From NCBI GenBank assembly GCA_008692225.1, contig VICG01000011.1, positions 1,302,001 to 1,366,000 of the forward strand: a DNA stretch of 64,000 bases, read 5' to 3'. The translations under genes were made by a program, and so were the position numbers. This DNA is from Monilinia fructicola. Lineage: Eukaryota > Ascomycota > Leotiomycetes > Helotiales > Sclerotiniaceae. Below are positions 49,030-60,514 of this stretch, in pieces. The stretch's first letter is position 1; the number at the start of each line of letters is the position of its first letter. Under the pieces are notes generated by a model. It saw only the letters and a program-made list of their open reading frames with translations. It ran no database searches and was not told where the DNA came from.

Positions 49030-50461
49030 CTTGTATGATGAGCCTTATGACTTCCTATAATTCTTGAACTTTTTGAGAATCTGAGTATCTTTGGAAGGAA
49101 AACGACTTTACAAGAAAATAGTTGTATGGTTTTCAAGAATATGTCTGGTAAGAGAAGTTATGTTATTGTTGTTGTGTTGTTGTTGATAATCAAGATGGAC
49201 GTGGCTGGACTAAAGCTGGAGTAAAGCTTCCGTAAGAGCAAAGAATTAGTGACGTAGCTCGTTTCTATATCCAATCGATGAATGGATAGATCTATTCGGA
49301 AGATCGAACAAAGAAACTAGTGCCCAGGTGGTTTTTTATGTGTTTACTTCCAAGGTAATTGCGCTAATTGATCTAAAAATTGGTAGAAAAATCGAGATTT
49401 TCCTTGGATGGAAAAGTTGGAACACAGATGGGAAACGAATCCTTACGGCGTAGTCGTATGAAGATTAGTTTGCAGTAAACAGGTAAGGAGGTAGTGGGCA
49501 GTAGGTATTAGGTAGGTAATAGGTAATCCTTTTCTTGTAATGCTCTTTTTAACGCGGGTCCTTTCTCCCTTTCCCTTTCACTTTCCCTTTCACTTTCCCT
49601 TTCCCTTTCCCTCTCCCTCTCCCTCTCCCTTCCCTTTCCCTTTCTCCCTTTCTGCCTTTCTGCCTTTCTCCTCACTCCTCACTCCTCACTCAATCAGTTT
49701 GTTGATGTCATACTGGAATGATGTGCTCATGTGTGGCTTGATAAAGTTACGCACAGACCAAAGTATGATGATCGGTGTGATTACTAAGCATCATTCTCAT
49801 TATCATTATCATGGTAATGTGGGGTAATTCGCCATGGATGAGAGCTGTTGTGGTATGAAGTTTGAATGGATGGGACTGAATGAATGGGACTAATGAATTG
49901 CAACCTTGGAGGTTTCTAGTAGGCCCAGAAAGGAAGTATAGCAACAAAGAATGAAGGAATGAAGAAAGCATGAAATCCGTTAAAGAAGATGACGGACAAA
50001 ATCAAAGAAGAGAACTACCAAAAACGGATACATATAAAGCAGGGATAGCTTCAAATAACAAACTTGAACCTTATGTACTCCGTACGCCTTCTCAGAAGCC
50101 CTTGTAAGAACAAGGAGATCCAAGTCGACGTGATTATCAAGGGGGAAGAAAGCTTTGAGAGATAAAGACTAGTATCAGAAACTGCGGATATCTACAGTGA
50201 TAGAGTACCAGTCTTAAAAAAATGCATAGATTGAAACTGGACTGGACAAATAATATATTGTTACAAAAATATTGGCTTGAAAATCTGTTGTCGAACGCAT
50301 CGTATATCATATCATCAACCACATCCACGGTTCCTTAACTGCTCCTCCTATGACCTTTCAAATAAACACTCATTAGCCTTCGGAATCATACATCATCCCT
50401 CACTATCATAACCTACCATTCTCTTCCTCAACTTCTTTGTGAGGCTCTGTCATGTCCCTCC
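49030..50461. other. Intergenic region with a polypyrimidine tract
   Basis: The first 400 bp are upstream of the Ish1 gene. From about 49562 to 49690 is a pure C/T tract on the plus strand built of CCCTTT, CCCTCT and CTCACTC units. No gene supported. Confidence 0.5.
49562..49690. repeat. Polypyrimidine microsatellite, CCCTTT-type
   Basis: About 130 bp that is almost entirely C and T on one strand: CCCTTT hexamers, then CCCTCT, then CTGCCTTT and CTCACTC units. Such purine/pyrimidine mirror tracts can form triplex DNA. Confidence 0.8.
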
Positions 50462-50988
50462 CTAAAACTCCCTGTTATGCTTCTCAACTTCAGCTTTTTT
50501 GCTCGAACTCTCGGGTTCCGGCTGGTCTTCCGAATGGATTTTGGGTGAAGCGCCGTGGACTCTTTTCTCTTCTGGATTTTTATTCTTACCTCCGCTCTCC
50601 TTGATTGAACCGCCTGTTGGGCTGGATCCCGTTTCCTTTGCTTCCTTTGATCGTGATCCTCCAGATTGCGCAGAAGCATCCTCAGGAGATTTTGAACTCC
50701 CCGATCCACCTGAACCGCCTTTCGTTGGACCAGCACCAGTTCCTTGACCTTCGGACTGGTTCCGGGCCAGGATGCTCTATATTTATGCTTCTTGGCATTT
50801 GAGGCTCCTTGATCTTGTGGATTCTCAGCCAAAGGGTTACCCTTTCCATCTCCATACCCCTGAGTCGAAGGTCGAAATGGCGTAGAGGAGAAGGCTCGAA
50901 TAGAGACCGATTGTCGGCATTGATTCATCAAACTGGAGGAACGGAGTCTTGCAGGCTGACGATATAGAATAGTTGGAATGAAAGACAT
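50462..50988 (-). CDS. Small probable mitochondrial protein, low-complexity tail, frame disturbed
   Basis: MSFIPTILYRQPARLRSSSL and SVSIRAFSSTPFRPSTQGYG form a typical mitochondrial presequence with an RAFSST processing region; GDGKGNPLAENPQDQGASNA follows. After KKHKYR the natural continuation (NQSEGQGTGAGPTKGGSGGS, KEAKETGSSPTGGSIKESGG, ending HNREF) lies in the next frame, so one base appears missing near 50784. With it the protein is 175 residues and ends at 50462; as written the frame runs to 50428 with basic, unnatural text. The Gly/Ser/Lys-rich tail is probably disordered. I recognise the style as a conserved fungal protein of unknown role, not its name. Confidence 0.6.
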
Positions 50989-52028
50989 GATGATTTGAAT
51001 GAAGTGGAGATTAGAGATTGAAAATTGGAAATATACACAAGATTTGATTATGTTTAAATTTGCAATTGACAATAGATGCAATGTATATACCTAGTATATA
51101 TATATCCATGGATATACATACATAGAGGGAATTCACTTACTCGTATATAGTATTAGTATTAGTATTAGTACTAGCCTTGCTAACTCTTTGGATCAAATCA
51201 AATACAAGATGGTGTCAACTTGAGTGTCAAATTAACTTGTTTGCATGGTTTTGAATTACATCATGACATTGAGAATGGAAGACTCGAGTGTCGGTAGCGT
51301 TGTTGTTGTCATGTTAAACTTGGAACACGGAGATTAAGCTTTCCGTTGATGCAGTCAAAGGCAGCCATATCACGTGGTGTTCTTAGCCAGCCCCCAATGA
51401 GTACGTGCACACTTCTTTAGCCCAAGGGTCTCCCAGTCAGTATCTTTTCTTCCTTGACACAAAAGTCATGCAGATGCATCGACTCTTCTCAATCACAGCA
51501 TGGTGTTTTTTACCAAGCATTCCAAGCAAGATTGCTGGAAATGTCTTCAAATCCAGCATGTATTGAAACTTATCATTCGATGGAAAGAGTAGCCAGAATA
51601 ATATATGAGACATGTTCCGGAATACCATAAGTATGGTCCTCGCCGAGCAATGAGCAATGAGCAATGAGCAATGAGCAATGAGCAATCATCAACTGAGTGT
51701 ATATTTGAAGACTCTTCTCAACAGACGGTGGGTGTCAACTAATATTGAATTGACACCTCTTGAGCAGGAGGGAACGTACTAGCAGTATCTAGTATTAATG
51801 AGAATTCATCGGGACACTGATAGAAGACAAATGACGGCTATGCTTTTATTAGGCCATCAGAGTTTTCTTCCTTAAGTATTTACAAGTACTATATTGGCCT
51901 CATTATGGTTTCCGCAATGAGTAGTGTGCAAAATTTAATTATTAAAAAGCCCAAATCCCCCGTGTAAAGGGATAAAGATTCCAATTCCATCACTCGTCTT
52001 TCCCTTTTCTCTTTGGAACCCCGCCAGA
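50989..52028. other. Intergenic region
   Basis: No supported gene. Contains the 7-bp tandem repeat at 51645-51686 and a T/C-rich leader just before the next start codon. Confidence 0.45.
51645..51686. repeat. 7-bp tandem repeat GAGCAAT, six copies
   Basis: Six exact copies head to tail; short minisatellite with no overlap of a supported gene. Confidence 0.9.
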
Positions 52029-53248
52029 ATGAAGCTATCATTCATCGCCATTCTTGCCATTGCTGTAATCTTAGTCAGTGGTATATCTACCAACAGCACA
52101 TCGACCAACAATACTGCAATTGATAGCAATTCTTCCAACGACACTGCCTCCAACGGCTCTACCTTTGAAAGCCAGCCTGCTAGCGTCATATCCGGGAATG
52201 ATACCGACAGGAATCCATCAGCAAACGGTACATTCGACGATGCACCAGCAAACAGTACAAACTACGATGCACCAACCAACGGTACACTCGACGATGCACC
52301 GACAAACAGTACAAACTACGATTCACCGACAAACAGTACAAACTACGATGCACCAACCAACGGTACACTCGACGATGCACCGACAAACAGTACAAACTAC
52401 GATTCACCAACCAACGGTACATTCGACGATGCATCAACAAATGGTACACTCAACGATGCACCAGCAAATGGTACACTCGATAATGCACCAGCAAACAGTA
52501 CAGACTATGACGCACCAACCAATGGTACACTGGACGATGCATCAGTAAACGGTACACTTGACGATGCATCAACAAACAGTATAGACGACGATGCATCAGA
52601 AAATGATGACACAGATCACGATGCTTTAGAAAACGGCCCAGAAGACGATGCATCAACAAGAAATACAGGCAATGATGCGTCCATGAATAGCCCATCACTT
52701 GACAATCCAATCATCCAAAGTGCACCCCCCTCCATGAAGAAAAATGGCAAAGAGCCATCCAACGACGATTCCCAGATAGATACCGACGCCGCCGCGCAAC
52801 TATCCCCATGGACTCTGCCATCGCTCCCGGACGCGATTCTCCCTCCAAGCAAGTCAAAAGTGACAAATCATCTCGCCGCCGCCAAAACAAACTCTGCAAA
52901 CTCAATTACAAGCCCCGATGTTGTGACCGTGGCGGGAGATTTTTTACAATGACGGATGCGAACGTCGTATGTGATTCATTCTCTCATCCCTCTCCCAACA
53001 CCCACCCCTTTGATCTACACTAACATCCATCCCAGTATCACCCGTAGACTACCCTATGAACCGCTCCGAATTCCGAAGCACATGTAGAGACATAGAGAAA
53101 GTGGCCATGTGCTGTGCCAACTCCCTCGACATGGTACGTCAAAGCCTGAGGCCCCTCCCCCCTTGTTTACTTCCACACACAGGCTGACAATACTCATTCA
53201 TCCCCACAGGCCTCGGTCGGGATCATGTGCCGCAAAACAATAAGGTGA
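52029..53248 (+). CDS. Secreted sequon-repeat protein with hydrophobin-like Cys domain
   Basis: A clear signal peptide (MKLSFIAILAIAVILVSG) leads into Asn/Thr/Ser-rich text and then about 16 nine-residue repeats (A-P-T-N-G-T-L-D-D type), nearly each with an N-x-T sequon, so a heavily N-glycosylated stalk is expected. The written frame ends at 52950. One missing C in the CCCC at 52804-52807 shifts into KLCKLNYKPRCCDRGGRF; introns then follow (about 52971-53035 and 53134-53209) with VDYPMNRSEFRSTC, DIEKVAMCCANSLDM and ASVGIMCRKTIR, closing in phase at TGA 53246 (359 residues). The Cys pattern C-x7-CC ... C-x8-CC-x12-C is that of hydrophobins, close to class II; the fourth Cys is missing in this model because its TGT overlaps the first donor. 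A cell-wall/surface protein is inferred. Confidence 0.6.
52215..52691 (+). repeat. 27-bp coding repeats (nine-residue sequon units)
   Basis: About 16 imperfect units of 27 bp encode A/S-P-T-N-G/S-T-x-x-D. Two alternating flavours, NGTLDD and NSTNYD, suggest block duplication. Lengths stay multiples of three, so the array can vary without breaking the frame. Confidence 0.9.
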
Positions 53249-54376
53249 CCGATAAATAATCATATATATCTATCGATGCGCGATCTGGGCATCGGCACAG
53301 AACAGACAGTTTTCGATTATACACACAGGGTCATGAGCTCGTTGATATATAATTTATCATTTATCATTTACCATTAATCAAACGTTTTTTTTTCTTCCAT
53401 GACAAGCTATCGATTGAAGTATACTGCCATCGCCATCCCTTTACACGCCTCCCAATGCTCTTCTCGACTACAAGACTTCATCATTGAATCCGTCGATACA
53501 ACACCATCTCTGGCCCTTCCAGTTACATCGCGCTCCAACTTCAACTCTGGTTTATCCACTGTATCCTCGGCGCTGAAATCAACGGAAATTTCCAATTGGA
53601 ATTTGATATCTTGAAGGAGCTAGTCTCTCATCCCTCCGCTCGCCCACGCCTTCCTCCCCTTGCACCTCTCCCTCTCCCAACACCCTCAAAAGCCATCACC
53701 AAAACCCACTCAGCGCCTCACCCTCCACCCGTACTCCATAAACCCATCAACAGCGCCCTTCCCGCTATACCACCGACGTCAAATAATCGCTCTAGATATG
53801 TCCTTCAAGTTCTTCGGGTCCATTTTCCAGGAGGTGCGCGGATGCGCAACATTGATTGATGATGTATACAAACAGGTTTGTTTTGGACCGACAAGACGGG
53901 AAGCAAACAAGTGCGGTGGGACGTGGCGGATAGTTGGATGGCGTGATTATGCTTGAATTTGAGGTTTGGCGCGGAGTTTTCCTTCCAAGTTCGCGGGCGT
54001 GAGCATGCCTCCCTGGTTGTCGCGCAGAATTCATCAACAGTGTGGGGCCTGGAGCTTTCTGGCCTACAGGATGCCGGCGGTCCAGATTTCATGTCCATAT
54101 GCGTATGCTTTGTTCGCTGTTCCCGAGAAACTCTCCTGTGAAGCCGGAATTGATGGATCTTTTGTTTGCGGATAGGATTTGGTGGCGGGCGCATGTAGGG
54201 GGAGTATCTGTTCTATCTTCGCAGAGATCCCCTCTGCGCAAAGACTCCTTTTCGCAAAGATCCCTATCTTGGGTACTCGATCCGGGTACTCCAGGTGGTG
54301 TCGTTGCAGAAGGCTGCAGGATCACCAAGACTTGAGCTTGGCTATTATGATTATTATCCCAACTTCCATCGTAATC
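53249..54376. other. Intergenic region
   Basis: Contains several chance frames on both strands (53399-54418) with no splice structure or recognised domain. Nothing supported. Confidence 0.4.
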
Positions 54377-55980
54377 TTAAGTGGAGTTCGAGTTGTCTGC
54401 ACAAGTGAACGCTCTTGATCCCCCCCGAAGTTTTGTACGAGTCGATAATTGCAACGATGGATCCGTAGGTACCGGCAACCATTAAGAAAGATCCGATGAT
54501 GATGATGAAAAAACTCCATGAAGCCATGAGGATCCATCGTGGGGATTTGTGGATCTTGCCCTTGTGCCAGTTGTCATAGATCCACATGATGCCGAAGGGC
54601 TGGAAGTTGAAAAAAGGTACCAAATAAAGCACCGATAAGAGAGATTAGACCACCGAAAATAGGGATAGCGCTAGCGATGATGTAGGCGCAGATGATGACT
54701 GTGAAGGTACAGCTGAGCCAAACGATCCAGTGAGTCTTCGAGTTAGATGTAAGGTGCTTAGATCCACGGAGAAGACGAAGGAAGAGGAATTTTGCTGGAA
54801 GCTGTGGAATATGTTAGAGATAACGAGACCAGCAATTGACCTCTTACTTACATGAGAGAGCAAGAGATAGTGCTAACTAGGAGACCTGGAAGAGCAAGGC
54901 CGTAGCAGACTTTTTTCATAGTGGCACCTGCGGAGCCAAGAGCGGGCGAAGCAACATACGAGCCACAAAAGTAATAGACAACAATTCCAATTGCAATGTA
55001 GATTGCCGTGATGAAGCCTTGACTGAGAAATACTGAACGGGAGTACTTTCTTGGGTCTCGCATCTCAGAGATAATATTGAAGTAGCCGGGTGTTCCTGCA
55101 AAGGCGAAAACAAGCGAAGAGCAGGCAGAGATAGCATCAGTAAACGATGGGGAGCCAAAAAGCTTGAAGTCGGACTTCCAAGGCCCTTCCTGGGCAGGAG
55201 CGCTGACAGGCTTCCCTTGGACACCGACTGCAATTGTGAGGGTGAGAACTAGCACAGGTTAGATAATTGTTTGTGGCAACAAGACTGCTAACCAGCTTAC
55301 TAGCAGTGATGATTCCCGCCACTCCAACCCAAGCGAGCCAAGTGATACGGCCCAGGGTCTGGATACTGGAAAACATATAGGCAATTATGGCAGCCACAGC
55401 GACAAATACAGCTGTGCAGGTAGCATGAGTCGATAATGCGTTCAAAGCGATCGAGACACTGAGCATCCCTGAAGCAGCAACAAAGATCCAGACTGGATGA
55501 AAGAAATCAGAGTCTGACATTAGTTCGTAGGGTCAAAAGATATCTCACAAATAAAGAATGCACCACCAATGAACTCGCGGGCAAAAGATCCCCAGAGCAT
55601 ACCAGCAACATCCTCAATGCCGTATACTTCAGGATGATTTCGCTTAAATACTCCAATCATATACTGTGACCATCCGGTGATAGCGGCCATTGCAATGATA
55701 CAGATAACACCAGGAATCATACCAAGCGTGTCGAAAATGGCTGGAATTGAAAGGACACCAAGACCGAGATTGGTCTTGAGCATCAGAGCAGTCGCACCCA
55801 ATCCTCCAACCTTAATATTCATTAGCGAACATTAGCTTCTGTAAGACTTTCTCTACGTACAGCATGATAATCCGGTCCATTCTCATTTATCTCACCAAAG
55901 ACTACATCAAGATTTGCTTCATGATCGTGCTGATTGGTCTCAACCTTGCGGAACGAGTCGCTAACGTTTTCGTCACTCAT
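54377..55980 (-). CDS. AAAP-family amino-acid permease (neutral amino-acid, Mtr-like)
   Basis: Exons 55980-55861, 55810-55549, 55492-55301, 55248-54852, 54801-54377. The acidic cytosolic N-terminus (MSDENVSDSFRKVETNQHDH) is followed by the AAAP core: ALMLKTNLGLGVLSIPAIFD, SIQTLGRITWLAWVGVAG, FAFAGTPGYFNIISEMRDPR, YYFCGSYVASPALGSAG, LPAKFLFLRLLRGSKHL, NFQPFGIMWIYDNW and LMVAGTYGSIVAII, ending FTCADNSNST. About 11 membrane helices; about 464 residues, the usual length. This matches the fungal proton-coupled Mtr/N-system amino-acid permeases of the plasma membrane. Three single-base discrepancies are needed to read it: one base missing near 54865-54875, one extra T in T6 (A6 at 54610-54615) and one extra G in G7 (C7 at 54420-54426). 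Confidence 0.88.
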
Positions 55981-58642
55981 TTTCCTTCTTTTTCTTTCAA
56001 GAACAGTAACAAAATATACAACCAAACGATTTGAAAGTGGACAGGAAGAAGGTATAGATACTTATAAGTGGCGTAGGATTGGTATATGACTCGAAGGCGA
56101 CTTGGAGCACGTTTCTTTTTACGAACCGCTCCTCCCGAGACCGGAGATCGATAAGTAATAGTGTGGAGAATTAGTAGAAAAGAACTACTGTATATCCCCT
56201 TGAAATATGTACTTAATGCAGAAAGTACCAAGTAATGGTACAGTAGTACTGTACGGAGTAGTAGTCTGACCAAGCTGCCAAGCCAATTTTTATAAGAGCA
56301 TTTGTCAATAAAACCCAAAAAACCCTCTTTTGAATCCTAGCAATGTGGTTGGTTCTTGTAGCCCCTGTTTAAGCGATGGACACCGCTTGGAAGTACTTTA
56401 TCCCCTTAAAAATGCGGGGATAGGCTGTCATACCTCAAGTAATTAATAGAAGCCAGATTTATGGCACAAATTCTATTCCTACCTTCCTGGTACTTCATTT
56501 GTACCCAATTCTTCCTCAACTAGATGGATATGTTGACAATTCCATATCAAAATCTTAAAAAAGACAACACGTCGTCGATATAAATTTGATCATGCGTATA
56601 CCGGAAGGATTTCCAAGTCGGATATAAAATAAGATGGCCGGTGAACTAGCTTCGAAAAGATTTTGCAAATTACGTAACTAAACGCAAACTTGTATGGAGC
56701 TATAATTGCCACTGGGGCAATTCAAATGAACCATACTTCAGCCACTACCGTTACCGCAAGAGATGACTTGATGTTGTGGTTCCTGAATCCTTGTCCTAAA
56801 GGCATTCAGACTGCATTTGTCAACTGCTGATCATACGCCTGCAAACCCCGCCCTTCGGCCCCACTCAGTACCCTCACAGCTCAAAAACTCAATTGTAAAT
56901 AGTAAATATTGAACAGGTCTCGAGCCATTCGGGCGAGACGGGGTGCTTGTAGGCCTAGAATTAGCATTTCCAAATGCACGCCTTGTGCAAGGAAGAATAC
57001 AAGGACGTGTACAGAACCAAAGGCATGAGGGAGGAAGTGTGTGAAGAAGTCCTGTCTTCTATCTCCACGTATTGCTCTCCTCGTCCTTCGTATCTTTTCC
57101 TCCTGCGAACCCTCTGGTTGGAATCGTGTGTTCTGTAGTAAACCAGGAAATAATAAAAGCTCAATTGGAATAGCTCTTCCTGGGATGGATTTAAGGAGTA
57201 AATGATGGTACGGGCCGGCAATAGACAGAATGTGTCGCTTGTCAAGGGAAGGGTGCTGATATGGTTCGCTCAATAGTAATTGAAACCACGGCATGTACCT
57301 AGATGTCAAATTTCTTATGCTGCTGACATACTCTGAAGCCCATGGTGGCAAGACGGCGAGATAAAAGGCTGATTTTTTCTTCAGAGGTCGTAGAGTTTCA
57401 AGTCAAGCCACGACAGCAGAGCCATATCGTGTGTGCTTGGCCAAGTTTAGAAGTTCGAGCTGAATTCTGTGACCTGTTTTTTACAGGAATCTCAGTATCT
57501 GGCGAGAGGTGTAGATATCTGGCGGCGCAGTAAAACCGAGGTCATATATATACCCCCGTCTTGATGTAGGGGCGAGTTTCCCAAAATGTCGTCACCGACT
57601 CTTGCGAAGGGAAAGAATTCGATGGTGTTTTGCGTTCTTGCTTGTGTAGGTAACGTTTTTTTGCCGTCTTGCCGCCGGGCGTGTAAGTCAGACAGGACAA
57701 GGAGGACTATCACTCCCGCACCATATACGAAAAAGAGCGCTTCGATGTTGTGTAATTCGCTGACGAGGGTTGAGCAAGTCCCATCAACTTTTACTCAAGT
57801 CACCTCTTTAAGCTCACCACGGTCATGATCGAATTGAGGCGTGGTAAGGCCGTGATAGCTGCGTCGACATCCCACTTCCACTTTTCCTCTTCTCCTTGAG
57901 AGATATATAGTTGAATATATCATCCAGCATTCATCCCACCGCCACTTCACCTCCCCGTCTTCCGTCATCTTCCCCCATCTCCCTTCTCTCTGGATCATGC
58001 CATACTCAGAAAATCATCGATGGGTCACCACTTTCCGTGTCATGCAAACCTTGAAGTTTTATTCTCACAAAGTTATCGTGAATAATTACAAAGTGAGCAT
58101 AAATACTGGAAGCCAAGTACGTAGTAGAACGGTAGAACGGTAGAACGGTAGAACGGTAGAACGGTAGAAGAGTAGAGAACCAGAATATTCCTACCACTTT
58201 ATAGCTCATGTTAGCAATACACAACCTGCGAACTTTGTAGCAGGACGAGTAGAATAAAAAAGAAAAATTGAAGGGCGGATGGAGATTAATATATATTTTC
58301 CATTCTACACTAGTGTGCCATCCCCTGTTTGTACCCGAAAGGGCGCGTCCGACAGTAACCGATTCTCGGCTTTAGAATCTGTACCCCATTTCTTCACAAC
58401 TCCACATACAAGCAGTCCCATAATACAAATTGAAAATATCGTCTTAATCATTGTCATTGAACTCCGCAACTTTCGTTGAATTCCATTATGCATGCTAGTA
58501 TGCTAATATCAAAACGCCCATTCCCATCTCAAGTTCCCCCTTGCAAATGTTGAATTTCCCTCCCCTCGCTCCCTTCTTCTAAACCATCCTCTCACTAATC
58601 GGAGCCACCCCATCAAGTATGAACATTATCAAAGATACTAGA
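55981..58642. other. Intergenic region upstream of the permease
   Basis: A 156-residue minus-strand open frame (56881-57351, starting MPPWASEYVSSIRNLTSRYM) and an 80-residue plus-strand frame (57586-57828) lack splice structure and family resemblance and are not called as genes. The 8-bp repeat at 58124 is listed separately. Confidence 0.4.
58124..58163. repeat. 8-bp tandem repeat GTAGAACG, five copies
   Basis: Five exact head-to-tail copies; minisatellite in non-coding DNA. Confidence 0.9.
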
Positions 58643-60073
58643 CTACGCAGGAGCCGTTCCACTAGTTCCCTTCCAATACTTCGATGGCACGAACGGCATC
58701 TTAGTAACTTTTGCTTTTCTTTCCTTTCCCCTCACACAACCACACTGACATCTGTCCCCGCCTTGTGAAATCCATCTTTAATATACCCCATCGCAACATT
58801 CTTGCCCAGGGTTGGACTTGGACACCCACTTGTGATGTTTCCAATCTTCTCTCCTTTATCATTCACAATGTCTGCGCCTTCACGAGCCGGTGCTCCTTCG
58901 ACTATTAAGCCGACCCTTCTTCTTTCAACTCCACTTCCACCTTTACTCTTTGGGGTGATTTGTTTGAGAATGACTTCGGCGCCGTGAAAGCCTCCCTCTG
59001 TCCTCCTCTCTTTTCCAACCACCCATCCTAGACCAGCTTCTACAGGCGTCGTTGTGTCATCCAAATCATGGCCGTATAAACACATGCCGGCTTCCAATCT
59101 CAAACTATCTCTCGCTCCCAGCCCTGCCAGTTGTAATTTCTTCTCCCCAGCACTCTGCAATAGTGCTTGGGTGACAGCCACAGTCTCGTTCTCTGGTATC
59201 GATATTTCGAATCCATCTTCCCCAGTATATCCACCTCTACTGACCAATAACTTCCCAGATGTTGTTCCATCGGCCAAGCGAATGCTCACAAATCTCGACT
59301 GTCCAAACAAAAAAGTCCTTAAAACTTCCCTCCTTCATCTCCTCTGCCAAGATTCCCTCCAATATACTCTCACTGTCTGGTCCCTGCAGCGCAACCAATC
59401 CCCAACCATCAAGTACTTCCCATCCAACCTTCTCCCCTCCTTCTTTCGCAAATGCTTCCAACTCTTCACCTAAGTATTTTAAATCCTTCTCCCTACATCC
59501 TGCATTGGTAACCACATAGAAAAGTTCCGGGCCCAATCTAGTAATGATTGTATCATCCACAATCCCACCGGTACCGGGATGCAACAAACAACTCAATCCT
59601 CCTTGATGTAAAGCCAAATTTGCAATACTAGCTGGCGTAATCCTCTGGAGGAAAGCAGTTGCTCCTGGACCCTCAAATCGATGCTGAACCATGTGACTCA
59701 CATCGAAAAGACTAGCATGCTCCCTCGTAAAATGATGCGAGGCGCTCACTGAAAGCCCAGAGTACTGAACTGGCATGTGAAAACCACCAAAGGGAACCAT
59801 CTTACCGCCATTGGCAAGATGAAGGTCATAGAGAGGGGTTTTCCGGAGCTCTGAAGGCGACGGGGAGGAAGATGAGGCATGGCGATTAAAATATTGCTGA
59901 CTTGGCGCCCTGGCAGATGTTGGGAATCGAGAACTGGTCTTGGAAGATAAGAGTGAGGAAGCTGTAGAGTTTCGTCGTTGAAGAGCTGTTGAAAGTTGAC
60001 GAGAGCATCTTGATCCTGTGCTGTTGATCAATACAGCATCACCAATACTTGTTACAGCTTTGAATCGTCTCAT
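58643..60073 (-). CDS. GCV1: Glycine cleavage system T protein, aminomethyltransferase (mitochondrial)
   Basis: A single exon from ATG 60073. The N-terminus is a mitochondrial presequence (MRRFKAVTSIGDAVLINSTG, SRQLSTALQRRNSTASSLLS). The GcvT core follows: TPLYDLHLANGGKMVPFGGF, MPVQYSGLSVSASHHFTREH, SLFDVSHMVQHRFEGPGATA, LLHPGTGGIVDDTIITRLGP, YVVTNAGCREKDLKYL, LVSRGGYTGEDGFEISIP, ARDSLRLEAGMCLYGHDLDD, PVEAGLGWVVGKERR, ITSGCPSPTLGKNVAMGYI. The enzyme moves the methylene group of aminomethyl-H-protein to tetrahydrofolate and releases ammonia. As written it is cut in two by an extra base in A6 (59309-59314) and ends early at 58732 because of an extra TG near 58730; correcting both gives about 475 residues ending KMPFVPSKYWKG-type text at 58643. 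Confidence 0.92.
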
Positions 60074-60514
60074 TTTGAACCAATTGATCGTTATCGAAAA
60101 GTTATGTTGTTGAAAAGTATGAAAGCTTATGTTGAAATTCGGTTTAAAGATAAAGAAAGCGCAGCCCGAAGTCGGCATCAGCCAATTGAAGTGGGGGATT
60201 TTCGCGGGGTACAGGCCTATAAAATGCACAACTTCTAGGCATTCATGGCATTCATGGCATTCCTGGCCTAGAGTCACACTATTGGTACTTATTTTATCAT
60301 ATTCAGTATTTTGAAAATAAACAAAATTAATATAAAAAGTCCTCAAAATTGTTTTCTACACTAATTGAACAAACGGCTCATCCACAATTGATCCTCACTG
60401 GAAATTCGATCTCGCAAGAACAGTTGAAGATGTACCTTCTTTCATAAGGCTTCAAGCCTGTCAATAATACAACTCCCTCTAACCATAATCACAATATCAA
60501 CGCAATCCTTCATC
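60074..60514. other. Intergenic spacer
   Basis: About 440 bp between the start of the GcvT gene and the end of the V-ATPase H gene, same strand. It carries three copies of a GGCATTC(A/C)TG unit at 60238-60267 and otherwise nothing supported; presumed GcvT promoter. Confidence 0.5.

Noticed and set aside
54377..54640. A separate small membrane-protein gene at the end of the AAAP permease
   Set aside because: Its text is the usual C-terminus of the permease; it only appears separate because of the extra base at 54610-54615.
56881..57351. 156-residue minus-strand open frame
   Set aside because: No family, no splice structure and unlike-neighbour composition; length alone is not enough in this sequence.
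59237..59320. GcvT as two separate genes or a gene with an intron between the halves
   Set aside because: The two frames meet within one codon at an A6 run and the conserved text continues directly; there is no room for an intron and no donor/acceptor pair.
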